Shown piece by piece: positions 54,626 through 64,000 of a DNA stretch of 64,000 bases. Where the stretch lies: NCBI GenBank assembly GCA_963921195.1, contig OY992537.1:47621943-47685942 (forward strand), given 5' to 3'. The stretch is from Pegoplata infirma. Its lineage: Eukaryota; Arthropoda; Insecta; Diptera; Anthomyiidae. The translations under genes and the position numbers were made by a program. The notes under the pieces are model-generated. The model did no database searches and was not told the origin of the DNA. It saw only the letters and a program-made list of their open reading frames with translations. Numbering within the stretch: position 1 is the stretch's first letter; every line of letters begins with the position of its first letter.

Positions 54626-55340
54626 AAATGTCACCAATATGCCTTTTTAATGTTTTTTAATAATTCAAATAATATGAAAATAAATAAAAATATTAAATAA
54701 ATAAATTAAAAAAATATTTTGAGTTGTTTTTTTTTCATAACATTGAGTCATTACTTCCTTTACTAATTAAAACTTTGATATTCTCATAGAATAATTTTCA
54801 AGAAAATAAGTTTTAACTCACAGGGGAAGTCTCCCTAGTGCCACCCGCGGATCTTTATGGAATTGGTTTTATTTTGTAGAGCAGAAAAAAATAAAGGGAT
54901 ACGTATTTTTTTTAAGCGGCCCAAATTAATATTTAAGGGGTAAAAAGGAGGGGTGAAGACAAGACCGTTTTTCAGTTTTTTTCGTTTATCTCCTATATTA
55001 TGCAAAGAAACCTAGTCATGTTACATACCAAATGAAAGGTCTTTGGAAAACCTATCTAAGTGTGCTAAGAACGTGTCCAAACATGCACAACTTTTCGTCA
55101 TATTGAGTAAAATACCAACATTTTAGAACATTTTTGTTAATAAGTCGAAAAATATTAACTTTTTTGGCCCGTTGTTAGCACCACAAGATAGGTATTTTTA
55201 ATACCTTTAATCTGATACCACACATGCCTATATTAATATTGTTTAAATAGGCGTAAATCGTAAGAAACTGAAAAAGATCAATTTCCCCCCATACAAATCG
55301 ACCCCCCCTAAAAATGAGTTTGGGCCGCTAAAAAATTTTT
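54626..55340. other. Non-coding stretch with GCGGCCCAAA inverted motif
   Basis: AAGCGGCCCAAATTAA (54915) and TTTGGGCCGCTAAA (about 55319) are inverted, possibly a small TIR pair about 0.4 kb apart. No coding region and no target duplication seen. Confidence 0.35.
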
Positions 55341-55341
55341 G

Positions 55342-56119
55342 TTGTACAATGAGAAAATCTGAAAAACTTAACTGACAACACAGGCTAAGTGGAGATGTCG
55401 ACAGCTTTCGGAAGAAGAAACCTTTCAGCACTCTTCGATTGTCACTGTAGGTGTGTAAGATTAAAATCAGCTATTTAAACGTACATTAAGGTGAAAAAGC
55501 GGACGGGAATTAAATCACATTTCATCACTCATATGTTACGTTTAGCACGAACTTAATCAATTCATTTTTAACTTTTTTCTAACACAGTTGTAATTTCTTA
55601 CACTGTAGTAGATTTTCTCAGAGTTGCAACACTTAGTAGGACTTTTCAAGTCTTGAAAAATGTCCGTTAGGTTTGAATTTATATTTCATATTTCTAATTC
55701 TTATAAATATTACTAAATTGCATGGTTCCCTATGAGTTTAGTATTAATTTAAACGTACATTCACCTTAATGTACGTTTAAATAGCTGATTTTAATCTTAC
55801 ACACCTACAGTGACAATCGAAGAGTGCTGACGAAAGAAGGTGGCTTCTTCCGAAAGCTGTCGACATCTCCACTTAGCCTGTGTTGTCAATTAATATTTTC
55901 AGATTTTCTCATTGTACAATAAATAAATAATTAATTCTCAGAAATAATTAATATGGACTCAAACCGAAATAAATAAAACTTCAGTTATAAAATATAAAGT
56001 CCAACAATGAATAAAACGGAATTAGTACTCAACTCATTGGGTACCATGCAATTTAGTAATATTTCTAAGAATTAGAAATATGAAATATAAATTCAAATCT
56101 AACGGACATTTTTCAAGAC
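55342..56119. repeat. Two interleaved inverted repeats (A-B-A'-B')
   Basis: Arm A (55342-55494; TAAGTGGAGATGTCGACAGC, AAATCAGCTATTTAAACGTA) is inverted as A' (55762-55919). Arm B (55650-55725; GTCTTGAAAAATGTCCGTTA ... CTAAATTGCATGG) is inverted as B' (56044-56119). B lies between A and A', and A' lies between B and B'. Arms are about 155 and 76 bp with high identity. The order cannot come from one simple palindrome. No gene. Confidence 0.85.
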
Positions 56120-58250
56120 CCAAATCCCGAAATTTTTTTAAAAGTCCAAAAAGACAATTTGTTTAATTTTTATTCCCCCTACTCCAGTGATAGAGGCAAC
56201 GACCGTAGAGGCCGCCGCGCTTCACAGTGGACGGTTTGTATGGAAAACGCGCGCATCGAAGTTTTTTGACTATATCTTCTAAACGGTTAGGAGTTGTAAA
56301 ACAAAATTAGGCATTCTAAAAACTAGGGACCTTAAGCAATTAAAGCTGTGATCAAAGTTTGTTGTTCTCCTTGCACCCTACATATAAATTGAATACAAAG
56401 TTGGTTAATTTATTTATATGAACAAATGCTAAAAAAATGTTAAGATCATTGACATTTTTGATATACTTATTATTACTGAATGTCGTTCGCATAGAGTAAA
56501 TATACATCATTAAACATTATTAGTTAAATTGCATATAAAAAAATTGAGTTAAATTATGACCAAATGTATCGACATTTTTAGTTAACAAATCTGAAAATAT
56601 AAATATATAAGTGGAATTGCTTGTATCAAACCTATTTAAAATTGCACAAAAAAGATAAATTAAATATTTGCAAACATTACATTTCACCCTACACTAAAAT
56701 ATCCGGCACGTATGACTTTTTATCAATTTTATTTTATTAATTTATAATAAATAAATAGTAGTAATAAACCAAAAATGAATAATAACAGGATTAAAACATT
56801 AAAAAACAAATTAACATAGATACGATAATGCAATATCGTAATAAATAAATTAAAATAAAAATTAGTTCTTTTGTATTAGTTGCAATAGTTCCTTTGGATA
56901 AGGAACCTTTTTTACGAAGTTCGATGTTTCTTCACGTAAAATGAAAATTTTTGGATCTGATTCTACCATAAATTTTTGAAAAATATCTTTTAGATTGTTT
57001 GTTCTTGAATTTTTTCTGCTAAAATTGCTTTTGTAAATCTTAAATATTTATGCGACCTTTCTAAAGTTTCTTCTGATAACTGACCTAATATTTAAATTGT
57101 ATAAGTTAGTTAATGAATTGCTTATATAGTTCAAAATATTTTTATTACCAACTGGTAACACCGAATTTTGAATAATCTCACTTCCGTGTATCAGGACCTT
57201 ATGTACAGTAGGACTCATTGCCCACCATCCATACATTGAGATTATAAGTTTTGCTGTGTCGAATGACTTAACTCATTAAAAATTTGACAATTTTTAACTT
57301 TTTTTATTTTTAACACTTAAATGTGTTTATTACTCCCATTTGGTAAATAGCTATTTTACTTTTTATTGGTAATAGTTTTTTACTCCTCTTTAGTAAAACG
57401 AGAGTAACTAAGTACTTATTTATCTTAATTCTCATCACTATTAATTTTTGTCTCACGCCCTTGTTAAAATAATTAGTGTTTCAACAAGTAACTACTTATT
57501 AAGATTTGTTCCGGATTACAAATCCCATTACTAGTAATGCCAAATTTTGCTGGGTATTTAGTTAGTTTCTCAAGCCTATGCAGCATCACCATTTTTTTTT
57601 TGTAAATATCTAAATAGGTTGAAGCTGATATTTTATAATTTCGAAAACTAAAAATTTAAAAAAATAAATATATAGTAGTATAAGTTTTTTTTTTTTTATT
57701 TTTATGGACCCTACTTTGGAGCCTTATCCTGAATTTAGCTGCAAGTTACTGCAGACGAAATAAAGTTCCTCGTTTAGATAAATACCTCTAGTTTCACCCC
57801 ATATTGAATTTGTCTGTATCCACAAGGTTCCACAAAAGATGAAGTCTATAATTAAGAGTCTTTTTTACACATTTTTTAAAAAATGACAACATTTGGCAGT
57901 CAATTAACGAATAACGCGGTTTAAAATTTAAGCTTATAAGGGCAGTTTTAATTAGTTACATATATTGTCAAAGGTGTGTTAAAATTTCAGGATGTTAGCT
58001 TACTAAGAAATAGTTTTACTCAACCATTTAAAAAAGGTTTCCAAAAAATTTTAATTTTTTAAAAAAAAACTGAAAATGTTTGGACTTTGGAGAGACGCCC
58101 TGGTCAAAGTAAATGACATATAAATATTTTATGAATGGTTTTCTATCCACTAGGATGTCTTTTATCAAACCCATGTTCAACCGATCAAATCGCTGACAAT
58201 TTTGATTTTGTTACGATGCGCGTTCATCTTCCACTGTGCGCTTATAAGGA
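56120..58250. other. AT-rich DNA with a short GC-richer island
   Basis: CAACGACCGTAGAGGCCGCC and following bases (56199-56260, with CGCGCGCATCG) form a small GC-rich patch of unknown nature. The rest is AT-rich without credible ORFs. Confidence 0.4.
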
Positions 58251-58254
58251 TACC

Positions 58255-58755
58255 AAAAAGTTGTGGAAGGTGGCCAAATTCCGGCTGCCAAATTTGGCTT
58301 CCAAATTTCGTGGAGAGCATTTCAACGTTTACTACGTAAAATGTTGGACCCTACCGTGTGAACATTTAGTACATTTTTTTAATATTTAGTACATTTTTCA
58401 GTTTTTTTAAATTTTTTGTTTGTTTTTTATATAAAAAAATACCGCTATTATGAAAAAATAATAAAAACAACAAAATCAGAATTTTTTTGTATTTATTTTA
58501 TTTGAAATCATTTTTTTTTTTTCAAAAATAAAATAATTTTTTTTTATTTTATTATTATTTTTTTTTTTTTAATTTTAATTGTTTCTGATATTTTTCTGAC
58601 GTTTTCTCAATATTTCTAAAAAAATACCTTTTTAAGTAGTAGCGGGTATTTCGTACCATTCTGCCCGACATTTAACGTAGTAAACGTTGATTTGCTCTCC
58701 ACGAAATTTGGAAGTCAAATTTGGCAGCCAGAATTTGGCCACCTTCCTCTACGGT
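58255..58755. repeat. Inverted repeat, ~110-bp arms
   Basis: GGAAGGTGGCCAAATTCCGG (58264) and CCAAATTTCGTGGAGAGCAT (58301) return inverted as ATTTGCTCTCCACGAAATTT... (58690) and GGCAGCCAGAATTTGGCCACCTTCC (58723-58747). The AT-rich spacer is about 270 bp. Probable foldback MITE remnant. The frame at 58135-58389 runs over the left arm and is not supported as a gene. Confidence 0.7.
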
Positions 58756-58759
58756 CGTT

Positions 58760-59310
58760 GATAGAGGGTATATATAAATTTGTCATTCCGTATGTAACAC
58801 ATCAAAATATTGGTGTAGGGCCCCTTAAAGTCTATATATTTATGATCATCGATCGATTTTAAGTCGATCTAGCCATGTCCGTCAGCTGTCTGTATGTCCG
58901 TCAGTTGAAGTCCTGTTTTTGGCAATAATCCGGAACTGATGTAAACGCTTGGGTATCAAAAGTTGCGCAATTCTCCTGGTCATAGGGTTATATTTTTTTT
59001 TTCAATCGGTCAAGTATTTGCTGTATTTCACAAAAAAAATTCTATAACTTGACACCTGTTAAATGTATGTGAACAAAACAAGAAACATAATGTTATTTTA
59101 TCATTCTTAACTCTCACACAAAATATCGCACACTGGGCGTGGCACCTGACATGTAACCCAAAATTTTAAAATATTTTGAACATAAATTAGAAAAGTTTTA
59201 ATTTCCTTGAAAACAGAAACTAATTTACAAAAAAAGTAGTAGGATGAGATTAGATTTTTCGTATGTATTCCCATTCTAGTGGGTTTGAAATAAATCAAAG
59301 CTAATCTATA
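58760..59310 (-). mobile_element. TACCCTCC-family element, inverted 3' part
   Basis: ATAGAGGGTATATATAAATT (58761) followed by CATTCCGTATGTAACACATC, ATCGATCGATTTTAAGTCGA, a GTCCGTCAGCTGTCTG run, and ACTTGACACCTGTTAAATGT. These match the reverse complement of 34750-35130 in order. The distal hairpin end is lacking before the foldback begins at 59313. Confidence 0.6.
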
Positions 59311-59312
59311 TA

Positions 59313-61351
59313 TGGGGCATTCCATGCCAAATCACTCACTTTTAGGCCCGACCCCCTTCGATTAATTTTATTTTTGGATATGTTTTAGTACGTATTAAAT
59401 GCAACTTCCAGCCAAATTTTCAGCCTTTTATACCAAGGTGGTGTTGAGTAATCAATTTTTCAAAATGGCGATTTTTTCCAAAAAATGAAAAAATTTAAAT
59501 TTTCAATCAATTTTGACCAGTAAAAAATATAGATATATTAAAAAAAGATGGACAACATTTTGTTGGTAGTTAAATGTAGTTTTAGAAAAAAAAATATGAA
59601 AAATTATTCGAAGTAACTATCACTTGTTTTTTATCGTATAAAAATTAAAATCGACTTTTTGAAAAAGTCCGAAACCTTCGATTTTTTTTTTTAAAATGTC
59701 AAAAAATTCTACTCTAAATTACGCAACTTTTAAGTCATAATTCGAGATGTGATCGTAATTCGTTCTATTTTTATTCAAATTTTGAAAATTGCACTTTTTT
59801 TTTTTTGACTCTGGTTTATTTTATATGGTGCTCCAAAAAAAATAATTTGGTAAATATTGACCGTAACTTCCCCTAGATATATTAACTTGGGTGTAAAAAT
59901 ACGTCTCAGAAAATTTTAGGATGATCGGACATGGATAAGGCGTGCCGCATCGGCTTTGAAGTTTGAAAATCGGATTACAAGGGAAAATATGCATTTTTTT
60001 CTGTTTTCTTAATTTTTTTGGTATTTTAAGTTAATTTTGAATTCAAATGGTTACAGAATTGAAATGTAGAGTAAAATGTCTCTCTATTAAGGTCATAAAA
60101 ACCGAAATCGGTTTAAAATCAGCCAAGTTATTACAACTTCCCCAGGCATCTAACGTGTGGCAGACAACTTGATTAATCAATACAATCCGATTTTTGAAAT
60201 TCATTGAAATTTTCTACTGTAATAACATTTTTTTATTCTTCAAGTTCAAATGTTATTAGATGACAAGTATTTTTCATATTGTGTTTTGCTAACATTTTTT
60301 AAATTAGTGCTAAAAATGCCTGCATTTTCCACACCCTTTTGAAATCTCTATTTTAAAAAAAAAAATATTTTTTTTGTTTTAAAATTTGGAAAAGTCAAAA
60401 AAATATTACACTGAAACATGAATAATGAAAAAATGTTATTACAGTAGAAAATTTCAATAAATTTAAAAAAAGGGCCTCGTATTTTTTAATCAAGTTGTAT
60501 GGCACACGCTAGATGCCTGGGGAAGTTGTAATAACTTGGCTGATTTTCAACCGATTTTAGTTTTTAGTACCTTATTACAAAGGCATTTTACTCCACATCA
60601 TAATTCTGTAATCACTTGAATTAAAACTTAATTTTAAATACCAAAGAAATTGCGAAAACAGAAAAAAAATCATATTTTTCCTTGTAATCCGTTTTTTAAA
60701 CTTCAAGGACCATGCTAAGCGCCTTACACATGTCCGATCGTCCCAAATTTTTGTGAGACGTATATTTACCTCCAAATGAATATATTTAGGGTAAGTTAGG
60801 GTCAGTATCTACCATTTTTTTTTTTTTTGGAGCTCCATATAAAATAAATCAGAGCCAAAACATAAAAGGTGCAATTTTAAAAATTTAAAAAAAAAATAGA
60901 AAGAATTGTGATCACATCTCGAGTTATGGCTTAAAAGTTGCATAATTTAGAGTAGAATTCTTTTAGTTTTTTACAAAAAAAATCGAAGGTTTCGGACTTT
61001 TTCAAAAAGTCGATTTTAATTTTTAAACGTCAAAAAATAAGTGATAATTACTTCGAATAATTTTTTCACATTTTTTTTCTAAAACTACATTTAAATACCA
61101 ACAAAACGTTGTCCAACTTTTTTTAAAATATCTATATTTTTTACTGGTCAAAATTGATTGAAAATTTAATTTTTTTCATTTTTTGGAAAAAATCGCCATT
61201 TTGAAAAATTGATTACTCAACACCGCCTCGGTATAAAAGGCTGAAAATTTGGCTGCAAGTTGCATTTAATACGTACTAAAACATATCCAAAAATAAAATT
61301 AATCGAAGGGGGTCGGGCCTAAAAGTGAGTGATTTGGCATGGAATGCCCCA
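59313..61351. mobile_element. TGGGGCATTCC foldback element, copy 3, 2 kb palindrome
   Basis: TGGGGCATTCCATGCCAAAT at 59313 is inverted at 61332-61351, with TATATA on both sides. The two ~1 kb arms pair along nearly their whole length: GGCCCGACCCCCTTCGATTA (59345) with TAATCGAAGGGGGTCGGGCC (61300), ACGTATTAAATGCAACTTCC with GGCTGCAAGTTGCATTTAAT, and CAAGTTATTACAACTTCCCC (60122) with GGGGAAGTTGTAATAACTTG (60519). The centre is about 60330. No coding capacity. A transcript would fold into a long double-stranded RNA. Confidence 0.85.
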
Positions 61352-61375
61352 TATATAAAGTAGTTGCGTGATTGA

Positions 61376-61400
61376 CTGATGACTGACTGACTGACATACT
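61376..61400. repeat. (TGAC)n microsatellite
   Basis: GACTGATGACTGACTGACTG precedes ACATACTAATCACGCATC, at the head of the tandem repeat that follows. Confidence 0.8.
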
Positions 61401-61419
61401 AATCACGCATCATCCCACA

Positions 61420-63865
61420 GCCCAAACCACTGAAGCTAGAGTCTTGAAATTTTGATTGTAGTTTCACCTCCTGGAATACATATCCACTAAGGCTGGGTTT
61501 TTGGAAATGTTGATTTTAAGGGGTAAAAATGAAGGGTTGAAAAAGGGGAAAAAGCGACTACTTTGGTACTTTTTATTTTTTCTGAAAAAAATTCAATTAA
61601 TTTGAAATTTGAAATTTAGGATCCTCTAACGGAAAAACATTCCCAAAAAAAGAACTTTCTGGAAATTCGGATTCCTAAGGGTTAAAAGGGGTAAAAAATT
61701 GTACTTTGGTACTTTTTATATTTTTTGAAATTAAGGTCCTACAAAAATATTAAAATTTTCAATGGTGGTTCCAACAACGGAAAAAATTCTGAAAACGTAC
61801 TTTTTCGAAATTCCAATTCTAAGGGGGGTAAAAAACGAGTACTTTGGTACTTATTATTTTTTCTGAAAAAAAATCCTATTAATTCGAAAATTGGAATGTA
61901 GGATCCTCTAACGGAAAAACATTCCCAAAAAAAAGTACTTTCTGGAAATTCGGATTCCTAAGGGTAAAAAGGGGTAAAAAATGGTACTTTGGTACTTTTT
62001 ATATTTTTTAAAATTAAGGTCCTACAAAAATATTAAAATTTGCAATGGTGGTTCCAACAACGGAAAAAATTCTGAAAACGTACTTTTTCGAAATTCCGAT
62101 TCTAAGGGGGGTAAAAAAACGAGTACTTTGGTGCTTTTTATTTTTTCTGAAAAAAAATCCTATTAATTCGAAAATTGGAATGTAGGATCCTCTAACGGAA
62201 AAACATTCCCAAAAAAAGTACTTTCTGGAAATTCGGATTCCTAAGGGTAAAAAGGGGTAAAAAATTGTACTTTGGTACTTTTTATATTTTTTTAAATTAA
62301 AGTCCTACAAAAAAAACTAAAATTTGCATTGTTGTTTCCAACAATGAAAAAAATTATGAAAAAGTACTTTTTCGAAATACCGATTCTAAGGGGGGTAAAA
62401 AGCGAGCACTTTGGTACTTTTTATTTTTTCTTGAAAAAAATCCTATTAATTTGAAAATTGGAATGTAGGATCCTCCAACGGAAAAACATTCCCCAAAAAA
62501 GTACTTTCTGGAAATTCGGACTCCTAAGGGTAAAAAGTGGTAAAAAAATTTACTTTGGTACTTTCTAAATTTTTTGAAATTATGGTCCTACAAAAAAATT
62601 TTAAAATGTTAGTTCCAACAACGGGGAAAATTTTGAAAAAGTACTTTTTCGAAATTTCGAAAAATAAAAAAATTTATTTTGGTACTTATTATAATTCTTG
62701 AAATTATAGTCCTGGAAACTTTAAATTTGGAATACAGATTTCTAAAAAAGGCAAAGAATTTTTTGTTTTTTAGCGCCTACCGAAGTGTAGATCCTTTAAG
62801 GCTGAGTTTTTGGAAAGGTTGATTCTAGGGAATAGGGGTAAAAAAGGTATTTTGGTACTTTTTATATTTCCACAAACCACTGAAGCTAGAGACTTGAAAT
62901 TTGGAATATAGATGCACCTCCCGGAATATAGGTCAACTAAGGCTTGGGTTTTGAAAATGTTGATTCTAAGGGGGTAAAATGTGCAAAAACAGGTACGTTA
63001 GTACTTTTTATAGTTCCACAAACCAATGAAGATAGAGATTTGAAATTTGAAATGTAGCTGCATCTCCCGGAATATAGATCCACTAATGCTGGGTTTTTTG
63101 AAATAATGATTCTATGGGGGTAAAACGGGTAAAAAAGGTATTGTGGTACTTTTTATATATACTTAAATAATGGCTTTATTAGCTTTAAATTTGGAATGTA
63201 GCATCCCATGCTTAAATAACGATCATAAAAACTTAAAATTAGGAATGTAAGATCCAACAACAGAAAAAAACTATTTCTAGCAAATATCAAACAATCAATT
63301 TAGCTGCGATTTTGGAAATGTTGATTCTAAGGGGGTAAAAAAAGGTATTTTGATACTTTATATATTTCCACAAACCACTGAAGCAATACACTTGAAATTT
63401 GGAATGTAGGTGGACCTCCTGAAATGTAGATCCAATAAGGCTGGGTTTTTGGAAATGTTGATTTTAAGGGGGTAAAAGGGGTAAAATAGGTACTTTGGTC
63501 CTTTTTTTATTTCCACAAATCACTGAAGCAATACACGTGAAATTTGAGACCTCCTGAAATGTAGATCCAATAAGGCTGCGGATTTGGAAATGTTGTTTCT
63601 AAGGGGGTAAAAGGGGTAAAAAAAAGTACTTTGGTCCTTTTTTTTATTTCCACAAACCACTGAAGATAAACACCTAAAATTTGGAATGTGGGTGCACCTT
63701 CTGAAATGTAAATCCAATGAGGCTGTATTTTTGGAAATGCTGATTCTAAGAGAGTAAAAGGGACAGAAAAGGTACTTTGTATAGCACATTTTATATTTCT
63801 ACAAACAACTGAGGCTATAGACTTGAAATTTGGAATGTAAGTGCACCTCCCGGAATATTTTATAT
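61420..63865. repeat. Tandem repeat array (~283 bp, then ~145 bp units)
   Basis: From 61555 to about 62700 a ~283-bp unit is repeated four times: TACTTTGGTACTTTTTATTT words at about 61558, 61841, 62124 and 62406, each followed by AGGATCCTCTAACGGAAAAA, TTCTGGAAATTCGGATTCCT and GGTTCCAACAACGG. On both sides (61420-61555; 62700-63865) shorter ~145-bp units run CCACAAACCACTGAAGCTAG, ACTTGAAATTTGGAATGTAG, AAGGCTGGGTTTTTGGAAAT, TGATTCTAAGGGGGTAAAA. The 283-bp form looks like a dimeric variant of the shorter unit. The array is cut by a LINE 1-family copy at 63866. Confidence 0.85.
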
Positions 63866-64000
63866 TTTTTTTACTTTGAGCCAACACTCAGGGGATGCCC
63901 CCTACCGATGCAATGCATTGTGTTGGTATTAGGAAAATAGGTTATGAGGAGAAGGAAAGAGGGAGTACTGTTTGTGGACGTTTAATTTGAATTTTTCCAA
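63866..64000 (-). mobile_element. LINE 1-family 3' end, minus strand, cut by window edge
   Basis: The complement reads AATTAAACGTCCACAAACAG, then CATAACCTATTTTCCTAATA, then the family stem-loop (CCAACAC / GTGTTGG, AGGGG / CCCCT) and GGCTCAAAGTAAAAAAAA. It aligns with 19870-20000 of LINE 1, including the ORF2 end, with scattered substitutions. It continues beyond the window. Confidence 0.88.

Noticed and set aside
58135..58389. 84-residue frame with mixed composition as a small gene
   Set aside because: It overlaps one arm of an inverted repeat and has no homologue or motif I recognise.

Overview
This 64 kb window looks like repeat-rich, non-genic DNA of an insect, probably a higher fly. The evidence is the extreme AT content, two LINE (non-LTR) retrotransposons with insect-type organisation, many DNA-transposon relics and several satellite arrays. 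No host protein-coding gene, rRNA or true tRNA gene is supported. The only convincing proteins belong to the two LINEs. The fly assignment is an inference.

Layout. 1-6.1 kb: relics of inverted-repeat DNA elements, including a CCCGAGTAAAAAT element (2665-4435) with a CACTC element nested in it. 6.1-11.1 kb: a long ~33-bp satellite (A) of alternating palindromes, each unit carrying ATCGAT. 11.1-16.4 kb: gene-free DNA, then a Harbinger-like element broken by a CACTC element, which itself contains a hammerhead repeat; then a palindrome. 17.0-20.0 kb: LINE 1, one in-frame stop from a complete ORF2. 20-25 kb: more repeats, minisatellites and a second hammerhead repeat. 25.0-28.5 kb: a Harbinger-like element carrying a hAT-like element, partly duplicated in tandem and broken by a second hammerhead repeat family. 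30-36 kb: SINE-like head, TACCCTCC elements and a 3.7 kb foldback holding two later insertions. 37.9-41.3 kb: a complete Harbinger-like element (TSD TTA) containing a hAT-like element (8-bp TSD), which contains a foldback and a head-to-tail dimer of a 442-bp hammerhead repeat. 42.1-51.4 kb: ~48-bp satellite B, split by a 6 kb TIR element with TA duplication; inside that sits LINE 2, 5'-truncated, with an intact 969-residue ORF2 and a 14-bp target duplication. 51-64 kb: a further TACCCTCC element, a tRNA-derived SINE head, interleaved inverted repeats, a 2 kb foldback, a ~283-bp tandem repeat and the 3' end of another LINE 1-family copy at the window edge.

The most notable content is two unrelated repeat families that each encode a type I hammerhead self-cleaving ribozyme. 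Family 1 has a 442-bp unit and is present at 14.0-14.5, 22.3-22.5 and 39.6-40.5 kb. Family 2 has a 496-bp unit and is present at 26.7-27.5 kb. In all complete copies the CUGANGA and GAAA cores, stem II, a very short stem III, a GUA cleavage site and an interrupted stem I can be read directly. Tandem arrangement plus hammerheads is what retrozymes (non-autonomous retroelements copied through self-cleaved circular RNA) and the hammerhead satellites of newts, schistosomes and cave crickets show. Here they would depend on proteins supplied in trans, and no specific partner is identifiable in this window.

Limits: boundaries of degenerate repeats are good to about 10-30 bases. LINE clade names, transposon superfamilies without a transposase, and ribozyme activity are inferences from termini, target duplications and fold.
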